A stretch of 64,000 nt of DNA from Paramacrobiotus metropolitanus (lineage: Eukaryota > Tardigrada > Eutardigrada > Parachela > Macrobiotidae). The notes beneath the pieces were generated by a model. It had not been told where the DNA came from and searched no databases. It saw nothing but the letters and a program-made list of their open reading frames with translations. Numbering within the stretch: the stretch's first letter is position 1; each line of letters begins with the position of its first letter. The position numbers and the translations under genes are program-made. The DNA lies in NCBI RefSeq assembly GCF_019649055.1, contig NW_026570272.1:620001-684000 (forward strand), read 5' to 3'. Of this stretch, positions 52,061 to 64,000 are shown piece by piece.

Positions 52061-54933
52061 CCATATACGTTGTTATCACGCAATAAGTATTCCATCCGCA
52101 CAAGATTTGCCGACCGAGACAAGTCAAAGAATCCACCGCAGGCAGTAATATCGGATTATCTCTGGGAGACAGGATGTTCGGTAAACTGATGCCAAACCGG
52201 AAGCATGCAACAGGATGCTGGATGCTGTTGTGCAAAACCTTGTAGTGCAAAACAGCCAGTGCACGGCTGCGAGCAACCTTCAACGTACACGTGACCACAG
52301 AATTTTCAGAAAGCCATTTATCGTATGTGGAGCGCACAGAGCACTGCATGACGCCGCTGAGTGTTCCTGCGGCAGGAACACTCAACGGCTTACTTTTGTA
52401 ACACCGTGACCATACACACGGTTACAGTTTGTATCCCGCCGACGCCCAATGATTCGCGCCGTATTGTTAGATATTAAAATACGAAATTTTTGAATAGATT
52501 TTAAAAGAAAATGGAGTAAAATGGACGTTATGGGTCTGATATTCGGTGAGGTCTGATATATTTCGCCCAAGGCTGCAAGAAAATGAATACTCTTCTCAGT
52601 TACTCCTATTTGAAACACCTCTGTACGGTATATGGCCGAGATTGAAACGTTAGAAATTTAATAATATACATTCTCCTCAAAACTCCATGGGCGCTGCTCC
52701 TGGCACCCCGGGAGGTACTGGAGTAAAGGCCATATATATATTATATAATTATATTATAAACGACACGATAATTAAAGAAAATTTTTGCGCGAAGCCGATG
52801 AACCGTTTTCCGGAAATCACGCATGGAACAAAATTTTGCTGGAGATTTTGATGCTGCGCTTCGCGTTAATTACGATAGAAATCGATGAGTATTTTAGACC
52901 GCGTGAATTACATGTAAATAAATGATAGGACCACTACCGATTCACGTAAACCGAACCGGTAATTGCTGTTAATGCAGGTTTTTTGGAATTTTTTTTGTCA
53001 AAGGTACAGAAAAACTGAAGCCATGTTTAATTCATAAGGTTTAGGGCGTGTTTAATGCGCAATGACCAGCATGGCAAAGCGTGGCGTAGAACCAGCGTTT
53101 TTGCTCGAAGCGCGCAGCCGCCAGCAGACTTTGCCTTAAAAAATTAAAAAAATTCCATGAGAAATACAAATTTAATCGAACTTTTATTTCAACTTTTTTA
53201 ATCTTGCACATTAGGGAAGTTACTAATACACAAACACATTTGACAATAAACAAACTGTGTAATAGCGCAGACTGTTTTCACCTGTATGGTACATGGGAAT
53301 ATCACACAACTGCAAACGCTAAGCATGAGTGAACAAAATGACCTGCAGCAAGGAAAAAATAACTTCAAATCATCAAAATTAGTTTAGCTTTGTAATAAAT
53401 TTTTGGGTCACACAAATTTTCTTGAATCCATATTTTTCTCTGGTCGTTTGCAGGAAAGTGAGCTGTGCAACATCTTTGTGCAGGCATGTCGAAGCGTACG
53501 TCACTACTCTACCGTAGCGCTCAAAAGTTAAATCAATGGTGCGCGTGCTCCACGTGCTCATGTGATTATACCCCATACAAAATTAGCCGAGCTGTATTTG
53601 GTCTCTGATGGATCCGTCGCAAAATTAACTTGTTATCATCATTAGCACCCGCACGATCCGTACACTGGTGTTCGGTACCCTGTAACGACAAAACTGACAT
53701 TTTCCGAAACGACAAGAAGTTGAAAGGAAATGAAGTTGAACCATTCATCAAAGGTAGCATCGCACTCCATGGCTGTTTAAAAGCACTCGATGTTGCCAGC
53801 GATGCCCTTATTGTGCAATCCTCTTAATGAAAGTCGAAGCCTGGATCACTTTCGCCATGTTATTGACATGGCTGCCTGGTGTTCAATTTTTTGTAGCTTC
53901 CACTCTTTATACCAGATTCATAATAATTATGGCAATAAGACATACGATATCCTTCAACAAATTATTACCTACAAACATCGCACAAATTCCTTTGAAGTTG
54001 CGGAGGCGATAATAAAGCAAACTAAGCTTTTATTCATTGTCTTTACTTCGAAGTTTTTCGCATTCATGCATGTTATAAAATAATGCTTGCGTTTTCGTCA
54101 GTTTTGTGGGGTATTTACATCTAGCACTTGTTCAAGTTGTGCAAGATGTGCAAGGGTCTTTTGACTCTTTTGAAGTCTTTTCTCATGCCGAGCACCAAAG
54201 ATATGGCATTCTCGGCGATGTTTTACATTAGTCAACTTTGTGTTTTTTTACGAATCTCGTAATAATTCTATACCTCTCGCATAGCGTCCCGCACAATTTA
54301 CATCAAAAAGAGGAGGCACACATCCATACATTAAGCAATCAGTTTAAAACAGATTTTATCGTGAACCCTGAAAGCCAGTGTATTGCTTCAAAGTTTCTTG
54401 GTGCACGAAATGCGAAGTACAAAGAAAGTTCCCAAAGTTTTCTTCCCTATTGTGCATGCTCCCCGTTTCAAGTGAAACCCAAAATGATATACTCGTATCC
54501 TTATTCCTTAACTTTTTCTCCAAGCTGTCGAAGAAAATGAGTTACTAAAATTTAACGGGCGATGAAGAACCGGCAGGCGTAATTCGCAAGAACCATTTTC
54601 ATATCACTTTATCTATTCCAAAATATTAGCACTGACTAAATTTCTGACAAATAAAGCAATGCATGCAGCTATGCAAGGGTTAACTGATTTTACAGGCTTG
54701 CTAGTATAGTTAGGTAACAAAGTACAGTACATATAAATTAATATTGCCCCACATAACATTACGCGTAGTTGTGGATTTGGCTGAAGCCGTGTACGTAAGT
54801 ACAAGTTGATTAATCTTGTAAAAAAATAGTTTTCTGGTGCCAGCAGCGCGCGTTATACTATATAGCGCCTGGACACTTATCGCTGTTGGCGGCGCACGGC
54901 GGAAGTCAAAAATAACAGTTACTCATAATCCTG
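52061..54933. other. Non-coding stretch
   Basis: Contains a near-palindrome at 52353-52389 and an AT palindromic run at 52728-52760. A 100-codon plus-strand frame (54238-54540) has a hydrophobic start but no family. No gene supported. Confidence 0.35.
52353..52389. repeat. 37-bp near-palindrome
   Basis: GAGTGTTCCTGC (52359-52370) pairs with GCAGGAACACTC (52372-52383). Pairing extends outward with one mismatch. Confidence 0.85.
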
Positions 54934-55239
54934 TCAACCGCTGGCAAGATGAGCGTATTCGATTAATAACCGCGCAAGTCCATCGCGTACAGAGCACCCG
55001 CCTCGACCGTTAACGCATTTTTCCTTGTCTATGTTTTCACAGTCCTTTGCGCAACCAGTTACACTCTCTAAATCTCCAAAACTGCCCGCAAAACCGCTAC
55101 AAAATGTGCAATCTTTCTTTACCTTCAGTGTACTGACATGTTTTGGGCAGTGCATAAAACATACCGGAAAAATCTCAAGAGTACACAGATATAGATCTGT
55201 GTCCCATTTCCGTGGAAAAATCTTTATTCTCCAAATCAA
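54934..55239 (-). other. Cysteine-rich reading frame, possible secreted-protein exon
   Basis: The 101-codon minus-strand frame has nine Cys, in CFMHC, DCTFCSG, GCAKDCEN and KCVNGRGGC. Such density suggests a disulfide-rich domain, but no spacing I know fits. There is no signal peptide in the frame, so a partner exon would be needed. It may be chance. Confidence 0.25.
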
Positions 55240-55540
55240 CTGGAAATTCCCACACCAGATTCCATACTTGGCTCGAATGTACGATAGTCAGTTGGCTAAT
55301 AACCACTGTGTTTACGGTGACAACAAACCGCGTACTGCCGGAAACGAGGTCACTCACTGGACCAAAGCGCTTTACTAACCGCGGCAACCAACAGTATCAG
55401 CGAAATGTCTCGGTTCTGCTTCTTCCTGTGCTCATCAGTTTAATATACGCCTTACGATTCCACGCATCCGGATCCTTAATAATACTAAAAACCCAGATTT
55501 ATCCACAAAACATTAGTTAGTTTTTTAAATATATTCAGAC

Positions 55541-55969
55541 CTATGAGTGCAGCATCTTTTCCCCTCCGGACTGACACTGTAATTCCAAAAACACGAGATT
55601 TTGATGCAGAAGTAAAGCATTATCTTTGTTGTATTCTACAAGGTTGTCACCGTAATGCAGCATTAAAGTGTCGTAGTTTCCCTTAAAATGGAAACCTGGC
55701 GTAGAATTGATCTTATTTGGCAGGGATTCTCCTGTTATTAAATTTTGAAGCGTAGCGGTTAATTGAAAAGGATAACCTTCTGCGGTGAAGCCGGGGAATA
55801 TGAGCAACTCTTGGGTTTTTTGGGCAGGATTTTTAAGTCTGAAATATCTCCAACATCCTGAAAGCATCAGAAAATCTTTAATGATCTGCGCTTTTGTAAG
55901 GACAGTAGCGGATAATAAACTGGCTAGGATTGCAGAAAACAAAGCATGCAGATTGCAGCATATGTTCAT
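55541..55969 (-). CDS. Putative secreted protein, lipocalin-like at best (142 aa)
   Basis: I start at the Met at 55969, where the first 27 residues (MNICCNLHALFSAILASLLS, then ATVLTKA) look like a cleavable signal peptide. The frame itself opens upstream at 56017. The mature part has LSGCWRYFRL, reminiscent of the lipocalin G-x-W motif. Alternating hydrophobic strands follow (FQLTATLQNLI, FHFKGNYDTLMLHYGDNLVEY). At about 115 mature residues it is short for a lipocalin (usually 150-170), and the last strands and C-terminal helix are not evident. Single exon, 214 bases downstream of the second TRH-receptor-like gene on the same strand. Function unproven. Confidence 0.35.
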   Translation of the reverse strand: MNICCNLHALFSAILASLLSATVLTKAQIIKDFLMLSGCWRYFRLKNPAQKTQELLIFPGFTAEGYPFQLTATLQNLITGESLPNKINSTPGFHFKGNYDTLMLHYGDNLVEYNKDNALLLHQNLVFLELQCQSGGEKMLHS

Positions 55970-56230
55970 TCGCGGGACCGCAAACATCACCTCGGAATTT
56001 CTGCATACGAGTTTCATTTTTTAGCTTCGCCATTTCGCTGTAAACTAATTGCGCAACAATGTCCAAATATCTAAACCGACTTGAGGAGTTACAGACTTTA
56101 GGCTGTCAACATTACACGTAAAGTGTGGATCTCGTTCCATCACCACTGGCTTTTTTAGGCGACTGGCGTACTTCTGCAAACATCGACGATTAAGTAATTA
56201 TATGTACTCGGTCTTGGGTGCACTTTCGCT

Positions 56231-59200
56231 TTAAATGCCCTTACTTTTGCAGGTGATAATCCGATAAAATGCTCTTCGGAACCGCGCACTCATAATGTTA
56301 TAAAGCACTGGATTTATCGCCGAGTTGAGATAAATGAGTGTCTTGGCGAACAAGGAGTACCACTCGTTGAGCCAGGGCGTGGCCGCAAAAGTGTTGTACC
56401 ACAACAACCCACGGTATGGCAACCAGGCAATGGCAAACACCAATACGGTTGCAAACAGCATTCGCACAACCTAGAAGATGCGCTCTCAGTGTCACACTTT
56501 GTTAAAGGACGTGTGATTGTTTATTTGTAAACGACTGCAGAATACATATGAATAAACATTTACAAGGCCACGCTTACCTGTATGCGGGCTCTGATTTGCT
56601 TGCGCTGGGTTAGTACTGATTCAGTTCGATTGAAAGCACAGCTGTACCCGTTGCCGTTAATAACAGCGCTACCAGAGTCAGACAAAAGTGGCTTGCTTGG
56701 CTCCTGCTCATCCTTATTCCGCATTGCTGACTCCCTTGAGAGTTTACAGTCTTCCGCCGTACTAATCAAAACGTCAATCGCCGCTTCACGCTTGCGCAAC
56801 GTCTCGTGGATTCTTACGTAGATGATCACTGCCGCCAGCAGTGGAGTGCAGTAAAATAACAACAAATCCGCTCCAAAAATCAAGATATAGTACGCCTGCG
56901 TTAAGCGAAAATCGCAGACCTCCCAATCTGTGCCCTCGATGGCTTTTGCTTTGGTGAGACCCAGCCACGGTGAGCAGTAGACTGCGGTGGCGATCCATAA
57001 GCAGATGATGATCTTGCGCGTGCGCTCCACGGTGCACATTTTGCGGGCTAGCAATGGACGGCAAATGGCAAGGTAGCGCTCAAAGCTCATCATGGTCATG
57101 CTGTAAAACAAATGCATGTAATTTTTTTTTACATTGCAGAGAAGTAAGATTTATTTCAAAATTAGCATTAACTACGTCGAAACATTTGTTTATCTGTATA
57201 TCCTTGTTGCAGCTCAACAAAATGTAAAAGTTAAAATAAAATCTTTAGTTTTCCGTCTAAATGAGTTTGTTTGAACAACGAAACTTTGCAGAAGTTAGAG
57301 CTCCAGGTGGTGTTCCCGATTCCCGAATATGTGATAGATGTTCAGATTCCTTTGCTGCAGATTACCTGGCGACCCCGGCATTAATCCCGAAAAAATTGAG
57401 GAAAACAAATATGGAACAGCCCACCTGGCCAAGGAACCAATGATTTCGAAAATGGTACGACACAATGGCTTCCGGAATGGCCGTTAAACAGACCAGTAGA
57501 TCGGCATAAGCCATCGATACCTACAGAAACCGTACAGCATTACCGGTAGAATAAAAACTGCAAGTATCACCATCATCAAAGAATATCGTTTTTTAGGAAA
57601 CAGGATCATGTTAAGCTGGATACATTGTTCACTACTGTGTGACGTACATGTCGCCACCTGGTGTATTATTTGGAATTCTATCAGTCTCATTACGCGATTA
57701 CGGTACCACCGTACCGCGCACAGTGATTGGTGTACACCGATATTGGCGACTTATAAAAATGTCGGGCATCATGTCTGCATTTTCTGCAGCAATCAGATAT
57801 ACTGCAGAAATCTTGTAGGATCAACGACGTCCCACAATGTTACTCTGCTGACGTCACATGGCATCGCCGTAAAACCCTAACTTTCATTTTACTAAAATGC
57901 AGTAGATGAAGTTCATCTTACTAAAATAAAATTATCTCTCTAAGGCTCGCTGAGGACACGCAGGAGTGTTCCCGACGGCGTCACAGTAATAAATGTTCAG
58001 TACCGGGTGGCTAAACAAAACGGCCGTCCCGGTTTTTCGGTTGTTTCGGCGAATCACTCGCCCAAGTTCAAGCTCGTTCGATAGAAAATTTTATTGAATC
58101 CTAGAACGCTGAAGTTTATTTTGAAAATCTGACGCACTCTCTTTTATCACTCAGTGACTCAGTCTATCAAAATTGTGTAAAAGTTTTACGTGTACCATCC
58201 AGGAGGATTCAAAATCTTGTGGCTTTTCGTCTCCGTTTGAACTGATTACGATTTTTGAAGCTAATTTAGGTAAATAAATTAATTCTTTAAACAGAAAAAA
58301 GGGGTATCCACAGTGAATGCGCTGGAACAGCTTTACATTCACACCTTTTTCTAAATTTCCGAAAAAAATAATTATTTAATTCTGATTAATTCATCATGCA
58401 TTTGGGTCGCGATTTTTTACTGCCCGACAGGATGCTACACAAAACTGCGGTTTACATGACAAATGCAGTTGAGATAGGGTCCCTGCAAAAAAAGCCTTGC
58501 ACCAAGTCACTTCGTAGAACACTGCTAAGAAATCTGCGTTCAAAGAACTGGTTTGCAGATTTTGTTTGAATTCAACTTGCGTGGTCTGAGTTCCGCATTT
58601 TTTCCCAACACCGGTACTAAGATGTCCTTCCTCAGCGTGCGGACGTTGCTAATAGTCTCAGTGTATCTGCGTAGTAAGTTAATGCCTATGCAACCCCCCT
58701 TAACATTGATTGTACTCTATATGCAATTTCAAAAGCTCGACGTAACTACCTGGGCATTAACAAACAACAATCCCCTTGTAGATCTGTTGAAAATATTTGA
58801 AAAAGTTTTTTAATATCACCGAATGTACATAATATGCATCTCAAACACAACGGGCCGCGCGCTAGCGCGAACGGGACTTATAGTTCATAATTTTTGCCAT
58901 AAATACTGCGTCCATGCGAGTAATTTCAGCATAACCCTGGTTACGCTGAAATGCTGCTGCAGCATTTGGTGTTCAGTACTTGACCTGAATGAGAACAGGC
59001 CAAAAAATCCGGTTTTTGCGTAAAAATTCCTTATCCGTTAATATGATAAAAGATACTTTGCAGCTAACACCAAATTTTTAGTATTAGCATCAGCTTTACT
59101 AAATTAGTACAATAAAAATATATCAATAGCATAAACCAGTACATAAAGCACCAAGACAGGTGTTTTTGTATCACGGAATTATCATAAAAAGGTAACAAAG

Positions 59201-61633
59201 AAGTCATCTACCACAGTGTTAATAGAGAAGAACTAATTCTCCCCTTCCGAAAAATCCCATAGAGACAAATTGTTCTACCTTTGTCGAATTAAAAGACCAA
59301 AATAAATATGTCACTTAATACTGTAATTACTCGATCTTCGTGTCACCCACTATAGGAACGCAATAAGGATGTTGGATGGTAAGAAGTATTAACGTAAATG
59401 TAATTTCCGCTTCGGTACAAGAAAGCAAATGAGCAGACTTATATTCTTCAGTTTTTATTGAATTATTGCACCTTTGCTGCCATTCGGTCGGCTTATTTGA
59501 TTATTACATTTTAATTAAGGTGCTGATTAGGTGTTGATTAAGCTACTTACTTGGTAATGACCAAGCCGTTCTATATTTTATTCTCAGGACCACAGATTTC
59601 GGTACGCACTTGGCATTCAGGTACAAAGTTCAGCAAACCTGAATCGTGCCTTGCAGCAAAATAAACTCTCATTACCGAGCGCGGTATTTAATCCATAATA
59701 AGCACGTGCCGGTATCGAAAGACTTCGGTTGTCCTATGGACAGTAGGATAATACGTTATTAACATTTTACATGATTAAATATTAGTAGCAGCTCAGCTGA
59801 TCTTGCCGCCCACGGTAATTCAACCTGACGAGATTAAATGTTTAGTAAATCCAGATTGTCACTACATCCAATAGTGCGACTGTTCAGGGCACATCAAATC
59901 CAGAAAATTCTCTTTTTTTAGAAAGGTAGCATATAGTATTATACTGGAATGTTTAAAAATACATTTGAATGGCTGTAATCAAAAGGGAGTGGGCCGCGTG
60001 GCCAAACAAAACTTGAAATGTATATGTTATAGGGCAGTGTAGTACCTGCAGTCGAGGAGCAGCGTAATGACGCCCGCGTGCGGTGGGCCGTGCCTCTGAT
60101 GCCAAAGTGCACTTTTTCCCAAACGCGTTGTGAAGTAGTTATTTGCTTATTGGTAAAAAATTACTATTTTTACGATTTTAATAATTACAAGTCGAAATTA
60201 AACGAATTTCTGAATATGTGCAATTGTGCACTATGGCAACAAAGGTCCGGCCCGCGTCAGTTACGCCGGTCTCGATTGCTCCAAGAGCCTACGCAAGTTA
60301 CTGCCACATTCGTTAAATCAAATTAAAATTACGAATAAAACCGGTACTACCCTGCCTTGCATTAAGTGACAATAAATAAACTTATTTTAACCGTCTAATT
60401 TTTTTTTGTCACGCCCTTTTGATTACAGCAGCTAAAATATTTTTTAAACTTGTTAGTATAGTACACCATCTTTCTCATAATGAGAATTTTTAGGCCTATG
60501 TTCCCTGGCGAGTGAGAAAACTGAATGCGGTAGCATTCACTTGCAAGTTGCAGCACGCCAGTTTGCCAGGGTACTGTGGGGTGGCGTTCTAATATGCAAT
60601 ATCGGACGATTCTCTAATAGTTTGATAATTAAAGCATCAAAGCTGGATCCTTTCAAATAAATTTAATACGAGGAGGAATTAGCTGGAAAAGAACTGCTAT
60701 TTGAAAACGCTGTATCGGATTTTTCATTTTCCAGCTAATTCTTGAGTCAAAAGGTAACAACAGATTCGGAACCTGTTAATTCCTGTTGGTAAATAAATTA
60801 CATAGCTGGATTCCTACTACATTTTTCAGTCTAGGTTTGCACCTTGCAGTAAGGGATACTGTCAAAGGCTTGCGTCATCGGTTCGATCGATTCAAAGTCA
60901 TAGAATAATATGTCCTACGAGAGGAAAAAATTTACTGTAGCAGCAATTAAAGAAACCCGTGGGCAGTGAACACGCAGCGGGGCTTCTCCGACACAGAAGT
61001 TCATAATTTTGATTTTCCAGCTAAAACGGAATTTTATCAACGGTAAAACTCGATACATTTGCTTTATTCGGTTGAAGAAGGTCGCTTTTTCAAGTCTTTT
61101 GAAAGCATTTAGCCCTTTCTACATGCAATTGCCTCTCCACTTTAAATCAGGAAAACAATTTCCGAATCACTAACCAAAATTTTTAGCAGCTCACCCAACA
61201 GGTATGCAAATATACTGTATATGCTTACCAAATAGGTGTACATAGGCTGCTTGAGAAACATGGATCTATGTGCCACCACGACAAGCAGAGTGTTGCCAGA
61301 CACTCCCAGTAAGAAAATGGCTGAATGCAGCACGGTGGCAGTAATGCGAAACGATAGTGTCAAATCCACCGACTCCACAAATGGGAGCACATCCGCAGAG
61401 AAATTAGAAAACATATCCATGTTTTTTTCCATAAAATGTGATAATAGAATTTCGTCGGCGTCTGAAATATTAGCCAGCTGGTTGTAAATTCGTAAGAGGA
61501 TGGCTAACTCAGCATCAGTTAATGTTGAACTCATAGGTAGCATGTGATTCGTCGTGCATACCGGTACCAGACAGAGGACTATTAATAAACAACAACATCC
61601 ACTGCAATGACATAGTGCCGCTAAAACACTCAT
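56231..61633 (-). CDS. TRH-receptor-like GPCR, copy 2 (four exons, 440 aa)
   Basis: Exons on the minus strand: 61633-61229, 57520-57366, 57100-56578, 56470-56231. Introns are GT-AG with the same phases (0, 2, 0) and exons 2 and 3 have the same lengths (155 and 523) as copy 1. The total is 441 codons with the stop. A signal peptide is followed by TM1 (N114), D142 in TM2, ERY 194-196, AWLP 376-379 and NPVLY 414-418. Most TM residues equal copy 1. Differences gather in the N-terminus and ICL3, and the tail is ten codons shorter. Both copies are open and splice-competent, so both are probably functional. Ligand inferred only from TRH-receptor family resemblance. Confidence 0.85.
57521..61228 (-). 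other. Enlarged intron 1 of TRH-receptor copy 2
   Basis: At 3,708 bp it is nearly five times intron 1 of copy 1 (780 bp). The donor end (about 61060-61228) aligns with copy 1; the extra DNA lies between. A hairpin pairs GAATTAGCTGGAAAA (60674-60688) with TTTTCCAGCTAATTC (60726-60740). No transposon protein is recognisable in the inserted DNA. Confidence 0.7.
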
Positions 61634-62700
61634 TGTGCCCGTGAGTTGGTACTATTATTTGCGGTCCCTGTGGGCTCCGCAGCTTACATAGGTAAAATAA
61701 GCTGGCTGTGCGAAGAAAAGAGATAGATCCAGAAGCCGTTCTAGTTCATCACCCGGCGTGTAATCGCGGAAACGAGCGCTGTTTAGGATGCACGACGCAA
61801 CAGACGAGCCACAAGACGGTATATAAAGCGAGACCACCCGTAATGTGAGACAAAGAGAGGGGGTTTCTGCTCCAGCGGGTGAAGTATACACCGGTGTATC
61901 CAGTTTAATTATTGATTTTTTATTAAGTACCTACGCGTGCTCAACAACGCATGTCCACCCGGTCGGATAACATATTACAGTGCGCCATACAAATCTTGCT
62001 CTTTTTCTGAATGACAGCGATACAGTCACATGTGCCTTCTTGAGAGCCTGGACGCGTCATCGGTCATGGAGCCATGGACGTCCCACTAGCCACGAAGATA
62101 AACACCTAGGATTATGCCTGCTGGAATATATATTATTCACGCTCGCGCGTAAATGAAGTTTAATTTATGGCTGATCGGCGTAAACAGTATGCTTGACGCG
62201 CGTTGGGCCGCAAGATGAGCCCCTTGTAAGCCTTTGATAACTGCCAGATAAGTCCCGAGGGGGTAAAATCACGCTGCACGTGAAGTTTCCCGCTATGGCA
62301 GCACGAAATAAGTGATGCAGGCCAAACTGCGAGAGAAATCATGGTTCTGTCGATTAGCAGTTTGCTGTACGTAGTTCTCTAATTATGTAGTTTTACCAAG
62401 CCGTGTAAGACATTAACAAGACCATGCAGTGCATTATGCGTATCCCCATTCCGGGATACTGAACGCGGTATTCCCTTGTTCTTGGGTTTGCAAAAAGGTT
62501 CAACATCTCATTATGGACAGCATCACACCCTACCGGCATATCAGCGGCAAACTTACTCATATAACGTATTTATCCATTGCTATCCGAGTAGAAGTAGGAA
62601 GGTGTTGCATTTACGAAGAAAGCTTTCGTCTCGCTCTCACGTCGTTATTCCTCTGGACACCCTTCTGCACGAATAGAAAGGGTAGATCGGCTGGAGAGTG
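61634..62700 (-). other. Upstream flank of TRH-receptor copy 2
   Basis: Homologous in patches to 10314-11260, with similarity fading near 62660. This defines the outer limit of the duplicated block. Confidence 0.6.
61820..61827 (-). promoter_or_regulatory. TATA box candidate of TRH-receptor copy 2
   Basis: On the minus strand TTTATATA, about 187 bases upstream of the ATG. The aligned position in copy 1 reads TTTATTTACA. Confidence 0.5.
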
Positions 62701-64000
62701 GGTGTTTTGAACGCTGGTTTTCCCGGGAGTATAGGACGCGTCTGCAATTTATCTCTCAGATGCCTCTACACCTGTCTTATATGGCTGATAGATTCCTTTG
62801 TCTTAATTGTTTTCCTTATTTGTGAGTTGCTAAAGATCTCGGCTTTCACATTACGTTCAGCCGTTGTGGATGGTTGATTACAGTTGTAATTTCACTGGTA
62901 CTCAGAAATTAAAGCCAAACGAGACCTTCCTTTGTAAGTTTGTGTTATTGCCGCTGCAGTAATACAGCCATTGGATGGAACTTTATGAAAAGCAGTCGTC
63001 TGCAGTGATGCCTCGCCTCTCGGGCAGACGATATCTATCAATAACGTCACACATTGTACGGTGCTGTAAGTACCTCCGCTTGCTTTGTTGTATGTACTAT
63101 TACCTGTATTACCTGTATGTACTGATTCTGCTGCATATGTTAACGATGCAGAGGTGCACATGTGTAGCCGGCAAGAATGTTAACATGTTCACGGTTCACG
63201 GTGTGAGCATATTTGCCGGGCAAAAATGCTCACGAATGAAATCATGCATGTCAAGTGTAGATTTTCTCTGCATCCAGTCTGAAATTAAATGTTTTATGTT
63301 CTTGTATTCTCAGTACGCAAAGGATGGCATTAATATGTTGTTGGGAAATAAAACGTTGATCTCATAAAAACCAGTCTTTCCTAAACTTCGGCGACTTTTA
63401 TCATTAAGTTTTAAGCGATTCTGTATGGTTGGAGCAGGACTACACAGCTATGATGAAGATGGCATTGTATTGGGCAGAAGATTCCCTGTCTGGCAGTCCG
63501 TCTTTACAATACGCAATCGTGACACTGTTTATTTCTGAATAATATTTAATTGATTCTTTACTACGGGTATGTTGCTTTGCGAGCAGAACAAAATAGACGT
63601 TAATTTAGTGAATGATGCCGGGCAGTGATGAACACGTTAGCTATTCGGCGGTAGTCGGATACCGCTGATGCAAGCCACACTTGCAATCAGATCAGAGGAA
63701 TAACTCGGCCGTCTCTGCGTGGCAGTCTGCTGTATGGTCGTGAACATCGGCGCTGGGCGGGGATATCAACATTTTTTAGCCATGTAAATAAATCTAGAAA
63801 ATTTCATAACACTTAATAAAACATAAAACTTAGCAATAGTGGTAACAAGCCAGTTTTAATTTAGAACTTCGATGCTCTATACCGGTTCAATCATAATTCA
63901 GAATTATATTCATAATTCAGATGCTATCATGCCTTAAATAAGTAGCCCCTGCGTGATCTTTGGTGTTTAGTACGTACATAATATGAAACAACGAAATCAG
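62701..64000. other. Non-coding stretch to the right edge
   Basis: A 130-codon plus-strand frame (62975-63367) has no recognisable domain. Nothing else seen. Confidence 0.3.

Noticed and set aside
62975-63367. 130-codon frame with a Tyr/Leu-rich hydrophobic run
   Set aside because: The run comes from TGTACTATTACCTGTATT repeats and no receptor or signal-peptide context supports it.

Overview
The window reads as nuclear DNA of an invertebrate animal. Coding regions are split by GT-AG introns, intergenic DNA is long and AT-rich, and the recognisable genes are mainly seven-transmembrane receptors. The receptor repertoire, with lineage-expanded rhodopsin-like receptors, TRH-receptor-like receptors and one gustatory-receptor-like protein, suits an ecdysozoan. 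A tardigrade is my best guess, but nothing here proves the phylum. No tRNA, rRNA or CRISPR array was seen.

Layout. 1-3190: a receptor remnant cut by the left edge and a second, frameshifted copy on the opposite strand. 3650-5530: a broken Ty1/copia retroelement ending at a 48-bp palindrome. 7789-10313 (-): a four-exon TRH-receptor-like gene of 451 codons. 12944-13790 (-): receptor TM6/TM7 remnants. 15922-17060: an inverted pseudogene copy of the small membrane protein at 43958. 18690-19361 and 22588-23481 (+): a decayed and an intact copy of one intronless receptor, each followed by a foldback or MITE-like element. 24709-31492: two Thr/Pro-rich mucin-like relics and two non-LTR-type retroelement fragments. 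31690-32207: an inverted-repeat cluster. 32272-41653: a young, structurally complete Ty3/gypsy element. 43345-44413: a duplicated segment carrying a 151-aa membrane protein. 45964-51866: a receptor fragment, a gustatory-receptor-like gene (-) and an intact intronless receptor of 330 codons (-). 54934-56017 (-): a cysteine-rich reading frame and a possible lipocalin-like secreted protein. 56231-61633 (-): a second TRH-receptor-like gene of 440 codons with exactly the same intron phases as the first.

Most unusual is the Ty3/gypsy element. Its LTRs differ at only two places and are flanked by the 4-bp duplication ATAC. Three long gag/gag/pol frames each step by -1. A textbook A_AAA_AAC slippery site lies just before the gag stop, and a weaker G_TTT_TTA site lies in the first overlap. 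Between pol and the 3' LTR, where an env gene might sit, are two unrelated accessory frames (127 and about 382 codons) with no membrane or signal segments. Each is preceded by an acceptor-like sequence, and a near-perfect splice donor sits in the 5' leader, so subgenomic spliced expression is likely.

The host story is receptor birth and death. A segment with a TRH-receptor-like gene and its upstream flank was copied about 50 kb away, and intron 1 then grew from 0.78 to 3.7 kb. A separate receptor family with NR[I/L/F] in place of DRY left at least two intact and several broken members.
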